Positions 1 to 9,149 of a DNA stretch of 56,806 bases are shown one piece after another; position 1 is the first letter of the stretch, and each line of letters starts with the position of its first letter. Source of the DNA: Fusobacteriota bacterium. Its GTDB lineage: Bacteria > Bacillota > TC1. A program made the position numbers and the translations under genes. The stretch is taken from contig JAKEGG010000055.1 in NCBI GenBank assembly GCA_022615965.1, positions 1 to 56,806 of the forward strand, in the 5' to 3' direction. The notes below the pieces were generated by a model that searched no databases, was not told the origin of the DNA, and saw only the letters and a program-made list of their open reading frames with translations.

Positions 1-82
1 ATGTTGTCTTACCATGGTCTACGTGCCCGATTGTTCCTATGTTTACGTGGGGTTTTGTTCTTTCAAATTTAGCTTTTCCCAT
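1..82 (-). CDS. tuf: Elongation factor Tu, N-terminal fragment (runs off window)
   Basis: The 27 complete codons visible on the minus strand begin [19 protein letters not shown] and continue into the P-loop GHVDHGKTT, the near-invariant start of EF-Tu, the GTPase that delivers aminoacyl-tRNA to the ribosome. An AGGAGG ribosome binding site lies about 9 bases before the ATG, and a near-consensus promoter precedes it. The gene continues beyond base 1. No fusA precedes it, because the upstream neighbour is a divergent membrane protein. This copy is therefore not in the usual str operon arrangement and may be a second tuf gene. Confidence 0.95.
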   Translation of the reverse strand, partial: MGKAKFERTKPHVNIGTIGHVDHGKTT

Positions 83-118
83 TTTATTAAATCCTCCTAA
101 ATAGCTATTTCAACCTTA

Positions 119-147
119 ATATTAATAAATACCTCTCTTTTTGTCAA
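119..147 (-). promoter_or_regulatory. Promoter of tuf
   Basis: On the minus strand TTGACA (147-142), a 17-base spacer and TAATAT (124-119) form a near-consensus sigma-A promoter ending about 37 bases before the tuf start codon. This fits the high expression expected of tuf. Confidence 0.75.
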
Positions 148-230
148 TATTTATATTGTAAATCGAGAAGATGATAAATCCAGTCAAATATGTTAAGATA
201 TAAAATATAAAAGAAAAACAGGAGGTAACA

Positions 231-878
231 ATGGAAGAAAACAACAAAAAAAGCAGACTGGTGGCAGGTCTTCTAGGTATGTTTTTAGGCTCATTCGGAG
301 CACACAATTTTTATTTGAACAAGAAGAAAAGAGCCTTTACCCAATTGGGTCTGATGATAGGAGGCATAGCGCTGATGATATTAAGCTATGTTATCTACTT
401 CATAGCAATTTTTTCTATGATGTTTTCCACTATGACTATGAACATGAACAGCAATATGGAATCAGCACCTTTCTTTGGTTTCTTTATGTACTTCATCATA
501 TTTTATATTATGTTACTAGTTGGAATTCTGCTAATAATTGCTGCTCAGCTTTGGGGCTTTATCGAGGGAAGCCTGATATTGACCGGCACTATTAAAAAGG
601 ATGGTATAGGCAATGATCTGGATAAACCTATTCCAGAAGGACAAAAATCAAAAGTTGCCGCTGGAGTATTGGGGATCGTTCTTGGTACACTAGGTATACA
701 TAACTTCTATTTAGGTTACACTGGTAAAGGTATAGCACAATTACTTTTAACCTTGCTTGGAGGCTGTATTATATTAGGACCCATAGCAGCCTTTATCTGG
801 TCACTGATTGAAGGAATAAAGATTCTGACAGGAACTATAGATAAAGATGCCAAGGATATTCCATTATTCCAGGATTAA
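231..878 (+). CDS. Membrane protein with two TM2 domains
   Basis: A 215-residue membrane protein. Residues about 7-60 and about 135-205 each carry the TM2 pattern: a basic lead-in, a Gly-rich segment, G-x-H-N-F-Y-L, then a second hydrophobic helix. The two copies (GAHNFYLN and GIHNFYLG) show an internal duplication. Extra hydrophobic segments rich in Met and Phe lie between them. AGGAGG sits 5 bases before the ATG. TM2 proteins are common, but their bacterial function is not established, so none is assigned. The gene is divergent from tuf and ends at a bidirectional terminator. Confidence 0.85.
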   Translation: MEENNKKSRLVAGLLGMFLGSFGAHNFYLNKKKRAFTQLGLMIGGIALMILSYVIYFIAIFSMMFSTMTMNMNSNMESAPFFGFFMYFIIFYIMLLVGILLIIAAQLWGFIEGSLILTGTIKKDGIGNDLDKPIPEGQKSKVAAGVLGIVLGTLGIHNFYLGYTGKGIAQLLLTLLGGCIILGPIAAFIWSLIEGIKILTGTIDKDAKDIPLFQD

Positions 879-921
879 TCTAATCAATCTACATAACTAT
901 AAATACATAAATACGGAAAAT

Positions 922-955
922 AAAAGAGATAGCAACCAAAGTTGCTATCTCTTTT
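922..955. terminator. Bidirectional terminator
   Basis: A perfect 15-bp stem (922-936 with 941-955) has a CAAA loop and A/T runs on both sides. It lies between the convergent TM2 gene and the last permease gene of the importer, so it can serve both. Confidence 0.85.
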
Positions 956-983
956 ATTAATCTATATGACAATCCAAAATGTC

Positions 984-1967
984 CTATCTTTCTTCTCTGT
1001 CATATGGTTTTCCTAAGGCCTCAGGTTCGCCGATATCCTTGTTCTTGGAAAAGATAAAGGTAACCATTAAAACAACAATTGTAGCTACATATGGTACCAT
1101 ATTCAAAATATAGATATTATTGAACCAACCATAAACCTGGGCTCTGGAAACTAAAGCAATAGCTACACCAAAGAGATAAGCTCCCCAGATAACCAGCTTA
1201 GGATTCCATCTGGCAAAGATAACCAAAGCAATAGCTATCCAACCACGTCCTGCTACCATGCCCTGACCCCATTGTCCAACGCTGCTTGCAGAAATTATCA
1301 AAGCAGAACCACCAATACCAGCAAAGGCTCCACCTATCATAACATATACATATCTTGAAAGCTTGACATTTACTCCAACAGCATCAGCTGCTCCTGGATT
1401 TTCACCAATCGCTCTTAAATCTAGTCCTTTTTGAGTTTTGTACATGTAAAACCAAACTAATATAACCATTATATAGGCTAAATATACAAGAATATCCTGA
1501 TTCAAGAATATCCTTAGTATTTCACCAACAACTGGTATCTGAACAGCATCAGCGAAAGTAAACTGTGTCAGCCTTGTTTTAATAATAGCTGTAGGATCGC
1601 TGATAAAAACCTTACCGATATAGTAACTTAGACCAGTACCAAGAATCGATAAAGCCAAACCAGAAACGATCTGATTAGCTCTTAAAGATAAGCACAAGAA
1701 AGCATGAATACTAGCTACCAACGCTCCAACAATGGCTGCCAAGATTATCACTATTATCAAGGCTGTCGTTGAAGGTAATCCACTGCTGGTTAAAGCCAGT
1801 CCACTTAAGAATGCAGTAATAGCACCCATGTACATCATACCCTCAAGTCCCAGGTTTTGAACCCCAGACTTTTCAGCTATTATCTCACCTATAGCTGTAA
1901 ATAGAATAGGAGTACCCACGGCTACAGCTGCAGAAAATAAATCTTGAAAAATACCTAATCCACTCAT
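984..1967 (-). CDS. BMP-family ABC importer, permease 2
   Basis: A 327-residue polytopic inner-membrane protein of the branched-chain/BMP permease superfamily (YufQ/NupQ-like). Motif-like segments include the start-proximal GTPILFTAIGEIIAEKSGVQ and the central LDLRAIGENPGAADAVGVN loop, the cytoplasmic loop expected to contact the ATPase. The ATG follows AGGAGGTAAGTT. It is the last gene of the importer set, 10 bases after permease 1. It most likely moves nucleosides or free purines inward; the exact substrate cannot be read from the sequence. Confidence 0.9.
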   Translation of the reverse strand: MSGLGIFQDLFSAAVAVGTPILFTAIGEIIAEKSGVQNLGLEGMMYMGAITAFLSGLALTSSGLPSTTALIIVIILAAIVGALVASIHAFLCLSLRANQIVSGLALSILGTGLSYYIGKVFISDPTAIIKTRLTQFTFADAVQIPVVGEILRIFLNQDILVYLAYIMVILVWFYMYKTQKGLDLRAIGENPGAADAVGVNVKLSRYVYVMIGGAFAGIGGSALIISASSVGQWGQGMVAGRGWIAIALVIFARWNPKLVIWGAYLFGVAIALVSRAQVYGWFNNIYILNMVPYVATIVVLMVTFIFSKNKDIGEPEALGKPYDREER

Positions 1968-1977
1968 AACTTACCTC

Positions 1978-3027
1978 CTATTCCTTAACCATCTTCACTT
2001 TATATCTAGAGAAGAAATCCCCTGCTATAACGAAGAATAAAATCAAACCTTGCATCAGCTTGGCTATTTCTGTTGGTATACCTGCAGCTGGAAGACTAGT
2101 TTCAGCATAGAGCAAGGCTCCCATGAAAACAGAAACAATACCAATTACCAGTGGATGCAATCTTGATAACCACACAACTATTATAGCTGTATAACCAATA
2201 TCAGTATTCATATGAGGACTTAAACGACCTTCTAAAGCAGAAACCTGAATAGCACCAGCTAATCCTGCTAAAGCACCACTGGCAAACATAGCAATAAAAA
2301 TATTTTTTGCCAGGCTCATACCACCATATCTAGCAACATTTCTGCCTTCACCAATAACTCTTATTTCATATCCCCATCTGCTTTTGTTTAACAAGAAGTA
2401 GAATACAATTACAACTATGATAGCTATGAGCAAACCATAATGCAATCTTCCTGTTGGGAAAATAGTTGGTATTCTAGCTGCTTCAGGAAATGGATCAGTC
2501 TGAGGGAAGCCCATGCTTTTAACACCCTTCCAAGGACCATTAACTAAAAATTGCAGAATATACAACGCAACATAGTTTAATAACAGTGAAGTAATAACCT
2601 CATTAACATTCCAAACAGCTTTGGCTCCACCGGAAATCAAAGCCCAAAGTCCACCACCGATTATTGCTGCAATGAACATTGCTGGTAGCAATAGGGCTGG
2701 AGGAATCCAAACATGTAAAAATAAAGCAACACCTGCTGCAAATATCATCCCCATCATCATCTGACCAGCTGCACCAATATTCCAGATCACCATTTTAAAA
2801 GCAATCGCAATACCAATACCAATGATCATCAACGAAACACCGTTAACTAAAACCTCCTGCCAGTTTATTAAAGAACCAGCAAATATAGTATTCAAGGCTG
2901 CCAGAGCATTTTCTCCGGTAATAAGTAGTATCAAAGAGGAAAATAATATTGCTACTAAAACTGAAACTATTGGAATAACGACTTTTAAATAGGTAGGTGT
3001 TTCCATCCTTTTTTCAACCTTAAGCAT
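1978..3027 (-). CDS. BMP-family ABC importer, permease 1
   Basis: A 349-residue membrane permease (YufP/NupP-like) with about ten hydrophobic segments. The conserved loop reads RWGYEIRVIGEGRNVARYGG at about residues 217-236, the expected coupling loop. Its ATG lies inside the end of the ATPase gene (8-base ATGCTTAA-type overlap) behind GAGGAGGTGG, which implies translational coupling. It pairs with the following permease to form the heterodimeric channel. Confidence 0.9.
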   Translation of the reverse strand: MLKVEKRMETPTYLKVVIPIVSVLVAILFSSLILLITGENALAALNTIFAGSLINWQEVLVNGVSLMIIGIGIAIAFKMVIWNIGAAGQMMMGMIFAAGVALFLHVWIPPALLLPAMFIAAIIGGGLWALISGGAKAVWNVNEVITSLLLNYVALYILQFLVNGPWKGVKSMGFPQTDPFPEAARIPTIFPTGRLHYGLLIAIIVVIVFYFLLNKSRWGYEIRVIGEGRNVARYGGMSLAKNIFIAMFASGALAGLAGAIQVSALEGRLSPHMNTDIGYTAIIVVWLSRLHPLVIGIVSVFMGALLYAETSLPAAGIPTEIAKLMQGLILFFVIAGDFFSRYKVKMVKE

Positions 3028-4549
3028 TTGTATCCACCTCCTCTTTAATACCAGCCATCAACAGACCTAATTTTTTAATATCAGCACCTTTGGTTTCCAG
3101 GACATCCATTATCTGCCCATCAAACAAAACCGCTACCTTATCAGTCATCTTATAAATTTCCTCTAAGTCCTCAGAAATCAACAAGATAGCTTTTCCTTTT
3201 CTTCTTTCCTCAGCTAGTTTTCTATGTACATAATCTGTAGCTCCAACATCAAGTCCTCTGATCGGATAAACTGCTATGATAAGCTCTGGGTTTTCAAAGG
3301 TCTCCCTGGCTAAAATCAGCTTTTGCAGATTTCCACCTGACATTAGTTTTACATTACAGTTAATATTTGGAATTTTTATTTCAAAATCGTTAACCATTTT
3401 TGTAGTTGCTTCATCGATTTTTTTCTTATTAAGTAAAAATCTGCCATATTCTTTTTTGGTATACATTTTTAAGATAGCATTATCTGTAGCCGGAAGGTTA
3501 TTAGCTAAACCCATACCATGTCTATCTTCAGGAATAAAGGCAATATTTCTGTCAATGATCTTTCTAACTGATTCCTTGGTAATATTATCACCTTTAAAAA
3601 TAACAGAACCTTTTTTAACAGATCTTAAACCAGTTATTACTTCAGATAGTTCTTTTTGACCATTACCAGCAACACCTGCTACTCCAAGAATTTCACCACC
3701 CTTGATTTCAAAAGAAACATCCTTTAAAGCAGGTAAGCCTTTATCATTCATGGCTCCTACATTTTCAAGCTTCAGAACAACATCACCTATATTAACACCA
3801 TCATCTATCATCCTCTTGGTATCTAGCTGTCTGCCTACCATCAGATCTGCAAGCTCGCTTTCATTAGTATCAGAGGCATTTAGGGTTTTTATAGCAAATC
3901 CTCCTCTTAAAACGGTGATTCTATCAGCATAGGTCAAAACCTCATTCATTTTATGGGTAATAAAAATAATAGATAAGCCTTCTTTGGTCATACCCTTTAA
4001 GATATCAAAAAGACTTTTTACCTCTTGAGGTGTTAAAACTGCAGTAGGTTCATCCATTATAAGTATTTCAGCACCTTTATATAACATTTTAATAATTTCA
4101 ACTCTTTGCTGCTCACCAATAGATAACTGCCAAATTTTAGCCTTAGGAGAAATTTGTAGTTTAAATTTCTCGGATATTTCTTCAATTTTACTAACTATTG
4201 ATTTTTCATCATAAATAATTGTTTTTCTGTTGCCTAATACCATGTTTTCAGCAACAGTAAATGGCTTAACTAATCTGAAGTTTTGATGTACCATACCAAT
4301 GCCTTTGGCAATAGCTTCTTTTGGTCCATATTTTCCTTCGATTTTTTCATCGCGGATAAATAACTCGCCTCCATCTTGTCTGTAAAGACCAGTCAAAATA
4401 TTCATCAAGGTACTTTTTCCAGCTCCATTCTCACCTAATAAAGCATGGATCTCACCTTTCATGATACTAAGATTGACCTTATCGTTAGCTACTACCCCGC
4501 CAGGAAAAACTTTACGAATATTTTTCATTTCCACTAAATATTGTTCCAT
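3020..4549 (-). CDS. BMP-family ABC importer, ATP-binding protein with two NBDs
   Basis: A 509-residue protein with two ABC ATPase domains, as in the sugar and nucleoside CUT2/BMP class (NupO/RbsA-like). The first domain has Walker A GENGAGKST, signature LSIGEQQR and Walker B ILIMDEPTAVL. The second has a degenerate Walker A (GVAGNGQKE), signature MSGGNLQK and LIIAVYPIRGLDVGA. The latter shows an unusual AVYPIRG where AxxPTRG is typical, and no acidic residue at the Walker B end. The second site is therefore probably weakly or non-hydrolytic, as is common in this class. A terminator-like hairpin separates it from the lipoprotein gene upstream. Confidence 0.92.
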   Translation of the reverse strand: MEQYLVEMKNIRKVFPGGVVANDKVNLSIMKGEIHALLGENGAGKSTLMNILTGLYRQDGGELFIRDEKIEGKYGPKEAIAKGIGMVHQNFRLVKPFTVAENMVLGNRKTIIYDEKSIVSKIEEISEKFKLQISPKAKIWQLSIGEQQRVEIIKMLYKGAEILIMDEPTAVLTPQEVKSLFDILKGMTKEGLSIIFITHKMNEVLTYADRITVLRGGFAIKTLNASDTNESELADLMVGRQLDTKRMIDDGVNIGDVVLKLENVGAMNDKGLPALKDVSFEIKGGEILGVAGVAGNGQKELSEVITGLRSVKKGSVIFKGDNITKESVRKIIDRNIAFIPEDRHGMGLANNLPATDNAILKMYTKKEYGRFLLNKKKIDEATTKMVNDFEIKIPNINCNVKLMSGGNLQKLILARETFENPELIIAVYPIRGLDVGATDYVHRKLAEERRKGKAILLISEDLEEIYKMTDKVAVLFDGQIMDVLETKGADIKKLGLLMAGIKEEVDTNA

Positions 4550-4564
4550 CTCCGGCTCCCTTCT

Positions 4565-4606
4565 AAAAAAATTAAAGCTAAAGGAACACTAAGTCCCTTT
4601 AGCTTT
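4565..4606 (-). terminator. Terminator/attenuating hairpin between binding protein and ATPase genes
   Basis: On the minus strand an 11-bp stem, AAAGCTAAAGG with CCTTTAGCTTT (4606-4596 and 4584-4574), is followed by AATTTTTTT. It sits in the 66-base gap after the lipoprotein gene. Partial termination here would make much more binding protein than membrane complex, a normal arrangement for ABC importers. Confidence 0.75.
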
Positions 4607-4615
4607 ATAAATAAC

Positions 4616-5704
4616 TTACTTAGGTATTACACCATCAACACCTTCAACGAAGTACATCATTGATAACAATTCTGTATCTGTTGCAGATTTGCCAGCAGGT
4701 ATAACTTCTTTGCCAGTATTATCTTTTATAGGACCTGTAAAGATATTGTATCCACCTTTGATTTTAGCTTCAGCAGCATCAACCTTAGACTGAATTGTAG
4801 TGTCTTTGATTATGTCTGTGTTTAATTTAGTAGCCGCAACTACACCTTTATCTAAGCCTTCAAAGTATTGAGCAGATGCGAATGAACCATCCATAGCTGA
4901 TTTGATTGCAGCCTCATAATAAACTTCCCAATTCCAGATAGCTGAAGTTAAGTTGGCTTTTGGTGCAAAAGACTTCATATCTGAATTGTAACCAACACTA
5001 TATTTGCCTGCATCTTGAGCGGCAATTTGAGGACCAGCAGTATCCTGATGCTGAGCTATAACATCACAACCATCTTTAAGTAAACCGATAGCAGCATCTT
5101 TTTCAACTTGTGGGTCATACCAGGTATTTGTCCAAACAACCTTTACAGTAGCACTTTGATTAACTGAACGAACACCTAATGTAAATCCATTGATTCCCCT
5201 TACAACCTCAGGAATAGGCATAGCAGCAACGTATCCGATCTTATTGCTTTTTGTCATTAAACCAGCTGTAATACCAGTTAAATATCTGGCTTGTTCGATT
5301 TTACCAAAATAGGTGCTTAAATTATCAGCTGTTTTGTAACCTGAGCAATGGAAGAAATATACATCTGGATGCTTGGCAGCCAAATCAACTATATAGTCCA
5401 TATAGCCATAGCTAGTAGCAAAAATAGCTTTGCAGCCCTGGTTGATCAAAGCTTCCATAGCCTGAGATGAACTTTGGTCTTCTTTGACATTCTGTTGAAC
5501 AACCAATTCGACCTTATCCTCCCCAATAGCTTTAATTGCAGCTTTTAAGCCTTGGTCATGAGCATAAGTCCAACCTGCATCACCAGGCTCACCAATGTAA
5601 ATAACACCGACCTTGAACTTGTCAGAGTCACCAGTCTGACAGCCCACCAAGCTAAAGCTTGCCATTAAAAATAAAGCCAAACCTAACCATAAAATTTTTT
5701 TCAT
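4616..5704 (-). CDS. BMP-family substrate-binding lipoprotein (nucleoside/purine type)
   Basis: A 362-residue lipoprotein. The signal peptide ends in lipobox LVGC with the lipidated Cys at residue 22. The mature part begins FKVGVIYIGEPGDAGWTYAH, the typical start of the PnrA/Med/BMP binding fold. The C-terminus has the characteristic NIFTGPIKDNTGK segment. AGGAGG lies 8 bases before the ATG. Members of this family bind nucleosides in characterised cases. Its position just after the xanthine dehydrogenase genes suggests delivery of purines or nucleosides for catabolism. It has its own promoter region with phased A-tracts. Confidence 0.9.
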   Translation of the reverse strand: MKKILWLGLALFLMASFSLVGCQTGDSDKFKVGVIYIGEPGDAGWTYAHDQGLKAAIKAIGEDKVELVVQQNVKEDQSSSQAMEALINQGCKAIFATSYGYMDYIVDLAAKHPDVYFFHCSGYKTADNLSTYFGKIEQARYLTGITAGLMTKSNKIGYVAAMPIPEVVRGINGFTLGVRSVNQSATVKVVWTNTWYDPQVEKDAAIGLLKDGCDVIAQHQDTAGPQIAAQDAGKYSVGYNSDMKSFAPKANLTSAIWNWEVYYEAAIKSAMDGSFASAQYFEGLDKGVVAATKLNTDIIKDTTIQSKVDAAEAKIKGGYNIFTGPIKDNTGKEVIPAGKSATDTELLSMMYFVEGVDGVIPK

Positions 5705-5804
5705 TTTCTTACCTCCTCATTATTTCAAATAATTTCTAGCAAATTTAGATTTCGGTAATGTCACATGTCCATACTTGAAAAAATTCATTGAATATGTTTT
5801 CATC

Positions 5805-5866
5805 ATTATACTATTAATTAATAATTTTTTCTAGTATTTTTTCTGTATTTTTTCTGTATTTTTTAT
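5805..5866 (-). promoter_or_regulatory. Importer promoter with phased A-tracts (UP-element-like)
   Basis: On the minus strand TATAAT lies at 5810-5805 with a weak -35 (TAGAAA, 5833-5828). Upstream are four six-A runs (T-runs on the plus strand at 5825-5830, 5837-5842, 5848-5853 and 5859-5864), spaced 12, 11 and 11 bases. If transcription starts near 5798, their centres are near -30, -42, -53 and -64. They arise from an 11-bp tandem unit, TATTTTTTCTG. Helically phased A-tracts in this position can act as curved DNA or as an UP element contacting RNA polymerase alpha subunits. Confidence 0.55.
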
Positions 5867-5873
5867 AAATTTT

Positions 5874-5906
5874 AAGGTTGGCGATAAACACCTTACAGCC
5901 AACCTT
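5874..5906 (-). other. Stem-loop after the xdhD-type gene
   Basis: A perfect 9-bp stem, AAGGTTGGC with GCCAACCTT, has a 15-base loop. It lies 11 bases past the end of the xdhD-type gene. It has no clear T-run on the minus strand, so it is at most a weak terminator or an RNA-processing/stability hairpin between the enzyme genes and the importer genes. Confidence 0.5.
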
Positions 5907-5916
5907 ATATAAAACT

Positions 5917-8670
5917 CTATTTATTTTTTATAGCTTCTAACACTTTTTCTTTAGTAATAGGTAAAGTCTTGACTCTAACTCCTATTGCATCATAAATAGC
6001 ATTTGAAACCGCAGGAGCTACTGGATTTACAGGTAGCTCACCCATTCCTTTTGCTCCATAAGGCCCCTCTTTTTGAGGCTCTTCCACTAAAATTATATCC
6101 ATATCAGGCATTTCCGTGATTTTTGGCAATTTACACTTAGCTAAACTGTCAGTAACTGGATAGCCATCCTTAGTCAAATACTCTTCGCTTCTAGCATAGC
6201 CAACACCCATGGCTACTCCACCGGCAATCTGACCCTCAACCTGTAAAGGATGTATAGCAGTACCTAAATCATTAGCAGCAATGATCTTCAGAATCTTATA
6301 ATCCCCAGTTGCTTCATCTACCTCGACAATGACTGCATGAGTAGCAAAGGTATATGAATAGTGGATCTTATAGGCTACAGGATCAACACCTGGCTTTACA
6401 GTGTTATCTATATTCAAGGCACTGGTTTGAGGTGGAATGTACTCATATTCAACTTCAAAAGTACCTATCTTATCAACAAGTTCCTTATAGCTGCCAGCAA
6501 CACTTCCAGCTTTAAAGCCTTCTGCATCATAATTGATATCTTCTGCTTTTACTCCATAAGCCGCAACTATCTTTTCAGCTAGTGCTGACTTGAACTTTTC
6601 ACCACATAGCTTTGAAGCATTTCCAGTTACGAAGGTTTGTCTAGAAGCAGTTGTTTCTTCACCATTAGGACACTCAGGTGTCATATTGTTGATCACATCT
6701 ATTTTGCTATATGGAATCCCAGTTGCCTCTGCAGCAATCAAGGCAAAGGTAGTATCAGGTCCTTGACCTAAAGATGCGGCACCATGCTTCAGCATAATAG
6801 TTCCATCAGACTTTAATTCCATAATTGCTCCAGCACCATCATGTAGACCAATACCAATACCAACGTTCTTAAAGGAAGAAGCTACACCGATTCCGATTTT
6901 TTTACCAGGCGCACTAGGGGTATATTGGTCCTTAACAGCATCCAATCTTGCTTTTACCAGTTCTAAGCTTTTCTTTAAACCAATACCAGATCCCATTGTC
7001 TGACCAGTAATACCTTCCTTACCATCTTCCAGTGCATTGATCATCCTTATTTCAAATGGATCCATGCCAATTTTTCTAGCCATTTCATCTATCAGTATTT
7101 CAGCTCCAAAAGTAACCTGAGTGCTGCCAAAGCCTCTGAAGGCACCACCTGGAGCCAAATTGGTATAATGGCCAATACTATCAGTATGAGCATAAGGCAC
7201 AGCATAAGGTCCATTCATAACTACACCTGATCTGAAAACAACAGGTCCACTAAGTGAAGAATAGGCTCCTGATTCAACATCAGATCTACCCTTAAAGGCA
7301 TGGAAGGTTCCATCTTTCTTACATCCATACTTCATTGTCATTATCTCAGCATGTCTTTTAGTGGAAACCATCATTGATTCTTCTCTGGTCATAACAATCT
7401 TACAAGGTCTTCCTGTCAGCAAGGTTGCAAGAGCACATTGAATATGTACAGTTGGCTCTTCCTTACCTCCAAAACCACCACCAGTAGGACAGGTATCCAT
7501 AATAACTTTATCTTCTGGGAGATTCAAGGATTGTAAAAACATATTTCTCATGTCGTATGCACCTTGGTGGGACATGAACACATGAATAGCACCATTGTTA
7601 TCCATTGTAGTTACACAGGACTCTATTTCCATGTAGGCATGCTCTACTCTTGGCACATAAAAGTCACCTTCAACTATCACATCACATTCTTCAAAAGCCT
7701 TATCAGTATCCCCTCTTCTGATTTTAGTATGAGAAGAAATATCCTTATCATCCCAGATCTGAGGCTTGTTTTCTTTTATTGCCTCAGCAACAGAATATAC
7801 TCCTTCTAAAACTTCATACTCAACTTCAACTAATTTAGCTCCTGCTTCAGCGACTGCCAAAGATTCAGCTAAAACAGTTACTATCGGGTCACCGATATAT
7901 CTGACTTTCTCGCCAACACCTACCATTACTGGCTGATGAGGGTTTAACAGACCATAAGTCTTCCTGCCAGGCACATCATCAGCAGTTAAAACTCTTACAA
8001 CCCCAGGTACTTCTAACGCCTTGCTTACATCTATTTTCTTGACGATAGCATGAGGATGATCAGTGTATTTTAATTTTCCATACAACATGTTAGGAAACTC
8101 TCTGTCTTCAGCATAAATCGGCAATCCCATAGCCTTTTGCACGACATCCTTACCAATTACTGAGGTACCAACTCCACCTTCTGTTGGCAGATAGGTCACA
8201 TCTTCACCTCTCATGATTTTAGCAGCCATTTCCACAGCATTGATAATTGCTACATAGCCTGTGCAACGGCAGATATTGAATTTTAAGGCATTTTGGATTT
8301 CCTGCTTGGTTGGACTTAAGTTTTGATCCAACAAGGCTTTAGCTGACATTATCATCCCAGGAGTACAGAATCCACATTGGATAGCTCCTGTATTAACGAA
8401 GCCGACCTGCACAGGATGAAGTTCTCCATCTTTAGCCAGATTTTCAATAGTTTCGATTTGAGCACCTTCAACTTTGCTCATCTTGATCGTACATGCTCTT
8501 TTAGCATCACCATTTAATATAAGAGTACATGCACCACACTGAGCCTTACCACAGCCATTTTTAGTACCGTAAAGGCCAAGCTCATCCCTTAAATAACTTA
8601 ATAGGTTTTGACTTTCATCAACCTCTACGTCGTACGCCTTGCCATTGACTGTAAATTTGGTTTTGATCAT
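5917..8670 (-). CDS. xdhD: Selenium-linked molybdenum hydroxylase, Fe-S/Mo fusion (XdhD type)
   Basis: A 917-residue fusion of an N-terminal [2Fe-2S] module and a C-terminal molybdopterin module with no FAD domain between, as in E. coli XdhD. The plant-type cluster is at residues about 40-60 (CGKAQCGAC). The second cluster is in CGFCTPG and CRCTGY (about 100-140). Mo-cofactor motifs include GGGFGGKEE, GGAFRGFGS and, near the C-terminus, GAKGMGELPVNP, which contains the expected catalytic Glu. It likely hydroxylates a purine (xanthine/hypoxanthine). The ATG overlaps the xdhC stop (ATGA). The family co-occurs with SsnA, YgfK and labile selenium cofactor genes, so selenium dependence is inferred from family knowledge. 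Confidence 0.85.
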   Translation of the reverse strand: MIKTKFTVNGKAYDVEVDESQNLLSYLRDELGLYGTKNGCGKAQCGACTLILNGDAKRACTIKMSKVEGAQIETIENLAKDGELHPVQVGFVNTGAIQCGFCTPGMIMSAKALLDQNLSPTKQEIQNALKFNICRCTGYVAIINAVEMAAKIMRGEDVTYLPTEGGVGTSVIGKDVVQKAMGLPIYAEDREFPNMLYGKLKYTDHPHAIVKKIDVSKALEVPGVVRVLTADDVPGRKTYGLLNPHQPVMVGVGEKVRYIGDPIVTVLAESLAVAEAGAKLVEVEYEVLEGVYSVAEAIKENKPQIWDDKDISSHTKIRRGDTDKAFEECDVIVEGDFYVPRVEHAYMEIESCVTTMDNNGAIHVFMSHQGAYDMRNMFLQSLNLPEDKVIMDTCPTGGGFGGKEEPTVHIQCALATLLTGRPCKIVMTREESMMVSTKRHAEIMTMKYGCKKDGTFHAFKGRSDVESGAYSSLSGPVVFRSGVVMNGPYAVPYAHTDSIGHYTNLAPGGAFRGFGSTQVTFGAEILIDEMARKIGMDPFEIRMINALEDGKEGITGQTMGSGIGLKKSLELVKARLDAVKDQYTPSAPGKKIGIGVASSFKNVGIGIGLHDGAGAIMELKSDGTIMLKHGAASLGQGPDTTFALIAAEATGIPYSKIDVINNMTPECPNGEETTASRQTFVTGNASKLCGEKFKSALAEKIVAAYGVKAEDINYDAEGFKAGSVAGSYKELVDKIGTFEVEYEYIPPQTSALNIDNTVKPGVDPVAYKIHYSYTFATHAVIVEVDEATGDYKILKIIAANDLGTAIHPLQVEGQIAGGVAMGVGYARSEEYLTKDGYPVTDSLAKCKLPKITEMPDMDIILVEEPQKEGPYGAKGMGELPVNPVAPAVSNAIYDAIGVRVKTLPITKEKVLEAIKNK

Positions 8671-9149
8671 TTTTTACTATTCCTCCTCTGTTCTACAGTA
8701 GTCTCTACAGCGTCAAGGATCTTTTGATATCCTGTACAACGACATAGATTACCTGATAACCCTCTTCTGATTTCATCACGACTAGGATCATCATTTTTAT
8801 TTAATAGAGCCGTGGTGGAAATAACAAATCCAGGTGTACAAAAGCCACATTGTACAGCACCTTTATCAACATAATTCTGTTGAATATCAGATAAACTGCC
8901 ATCTGGCTTACTTATACCTTCGATTGTTGTAATATTCTTTCCATCAGCCCAAACTGCCATATATATACATGAATCAATAGTATTGCCATCTATCAAGACT
9001 GCACAAGCTCCACATTCTCCAACTCCACAGCCTTGCTTAGTGCCTGTTAGATGCAACCTATTTCTCAACATATCCAGTAAAGATTCTCTTACATCTACCT
9101 CTATTTCCTTTGGTTCTCCATTTATTATACAATTAATTTTCTTAAGCAT
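8667..9149 (-). CDS. xdhC: Xanthine dehydrogenase, 2Fe-2S subunit
   Basis: A 160-residue electron-transfer subunit with two [2Fe-2S] clusters. Cys ligands lie in CGVGECGAC and the following DSC, then CGFCTPG and CRCTGY. I chose the ATG at 9149, 8 bases after AGGAGG, rather than a GTG three codons earlier that overlaps the ribosome binding site. The start overlaps the end of xdhB by 8 bases (ATGCTTAA), and the stop overlaps the xdhD start. The subunit carries electrons from the Mo subunit to the FAD subunit. Confidence 0.9.
   Translation of the reverse strand: MLKKINCIINGEPKEIEVDVRESLLDMLRNRLHLTGTKQGCGVGECGACAVLIDGNTIDSCIYMAVWADGKNITTIEGISKPDGSLSDIQQNYVDKGAVQCGFCTPGFVISTTALLNKNDDPSRDEIRRGLSGNLCRCTGYQKILDAVETTVEQRRNSKK

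Noticed and set aside
122-307. Minus-strand frame of 61 codons before and inside the TM2 gene
   Set aside because: It overlaps the tuf promoter and the TM2 start on the other strand, lacks a ribosome binding site and has no recognisable family.
3276-3932. Plus-strand frames opposite the importer ATPase gene
   Set aside because: They are shadows of a strongly coding minus-strand gene, with compositions typical of antisense frames.
5705-5916. Purine riboswitch before the importer lipoprotein gene
   Set aside because: I looked for the guanine/adenine riboswitch core and xanthine-aptamer-like pairing but saw only A/T-rich repeats, a promoter and one simple hairpin.
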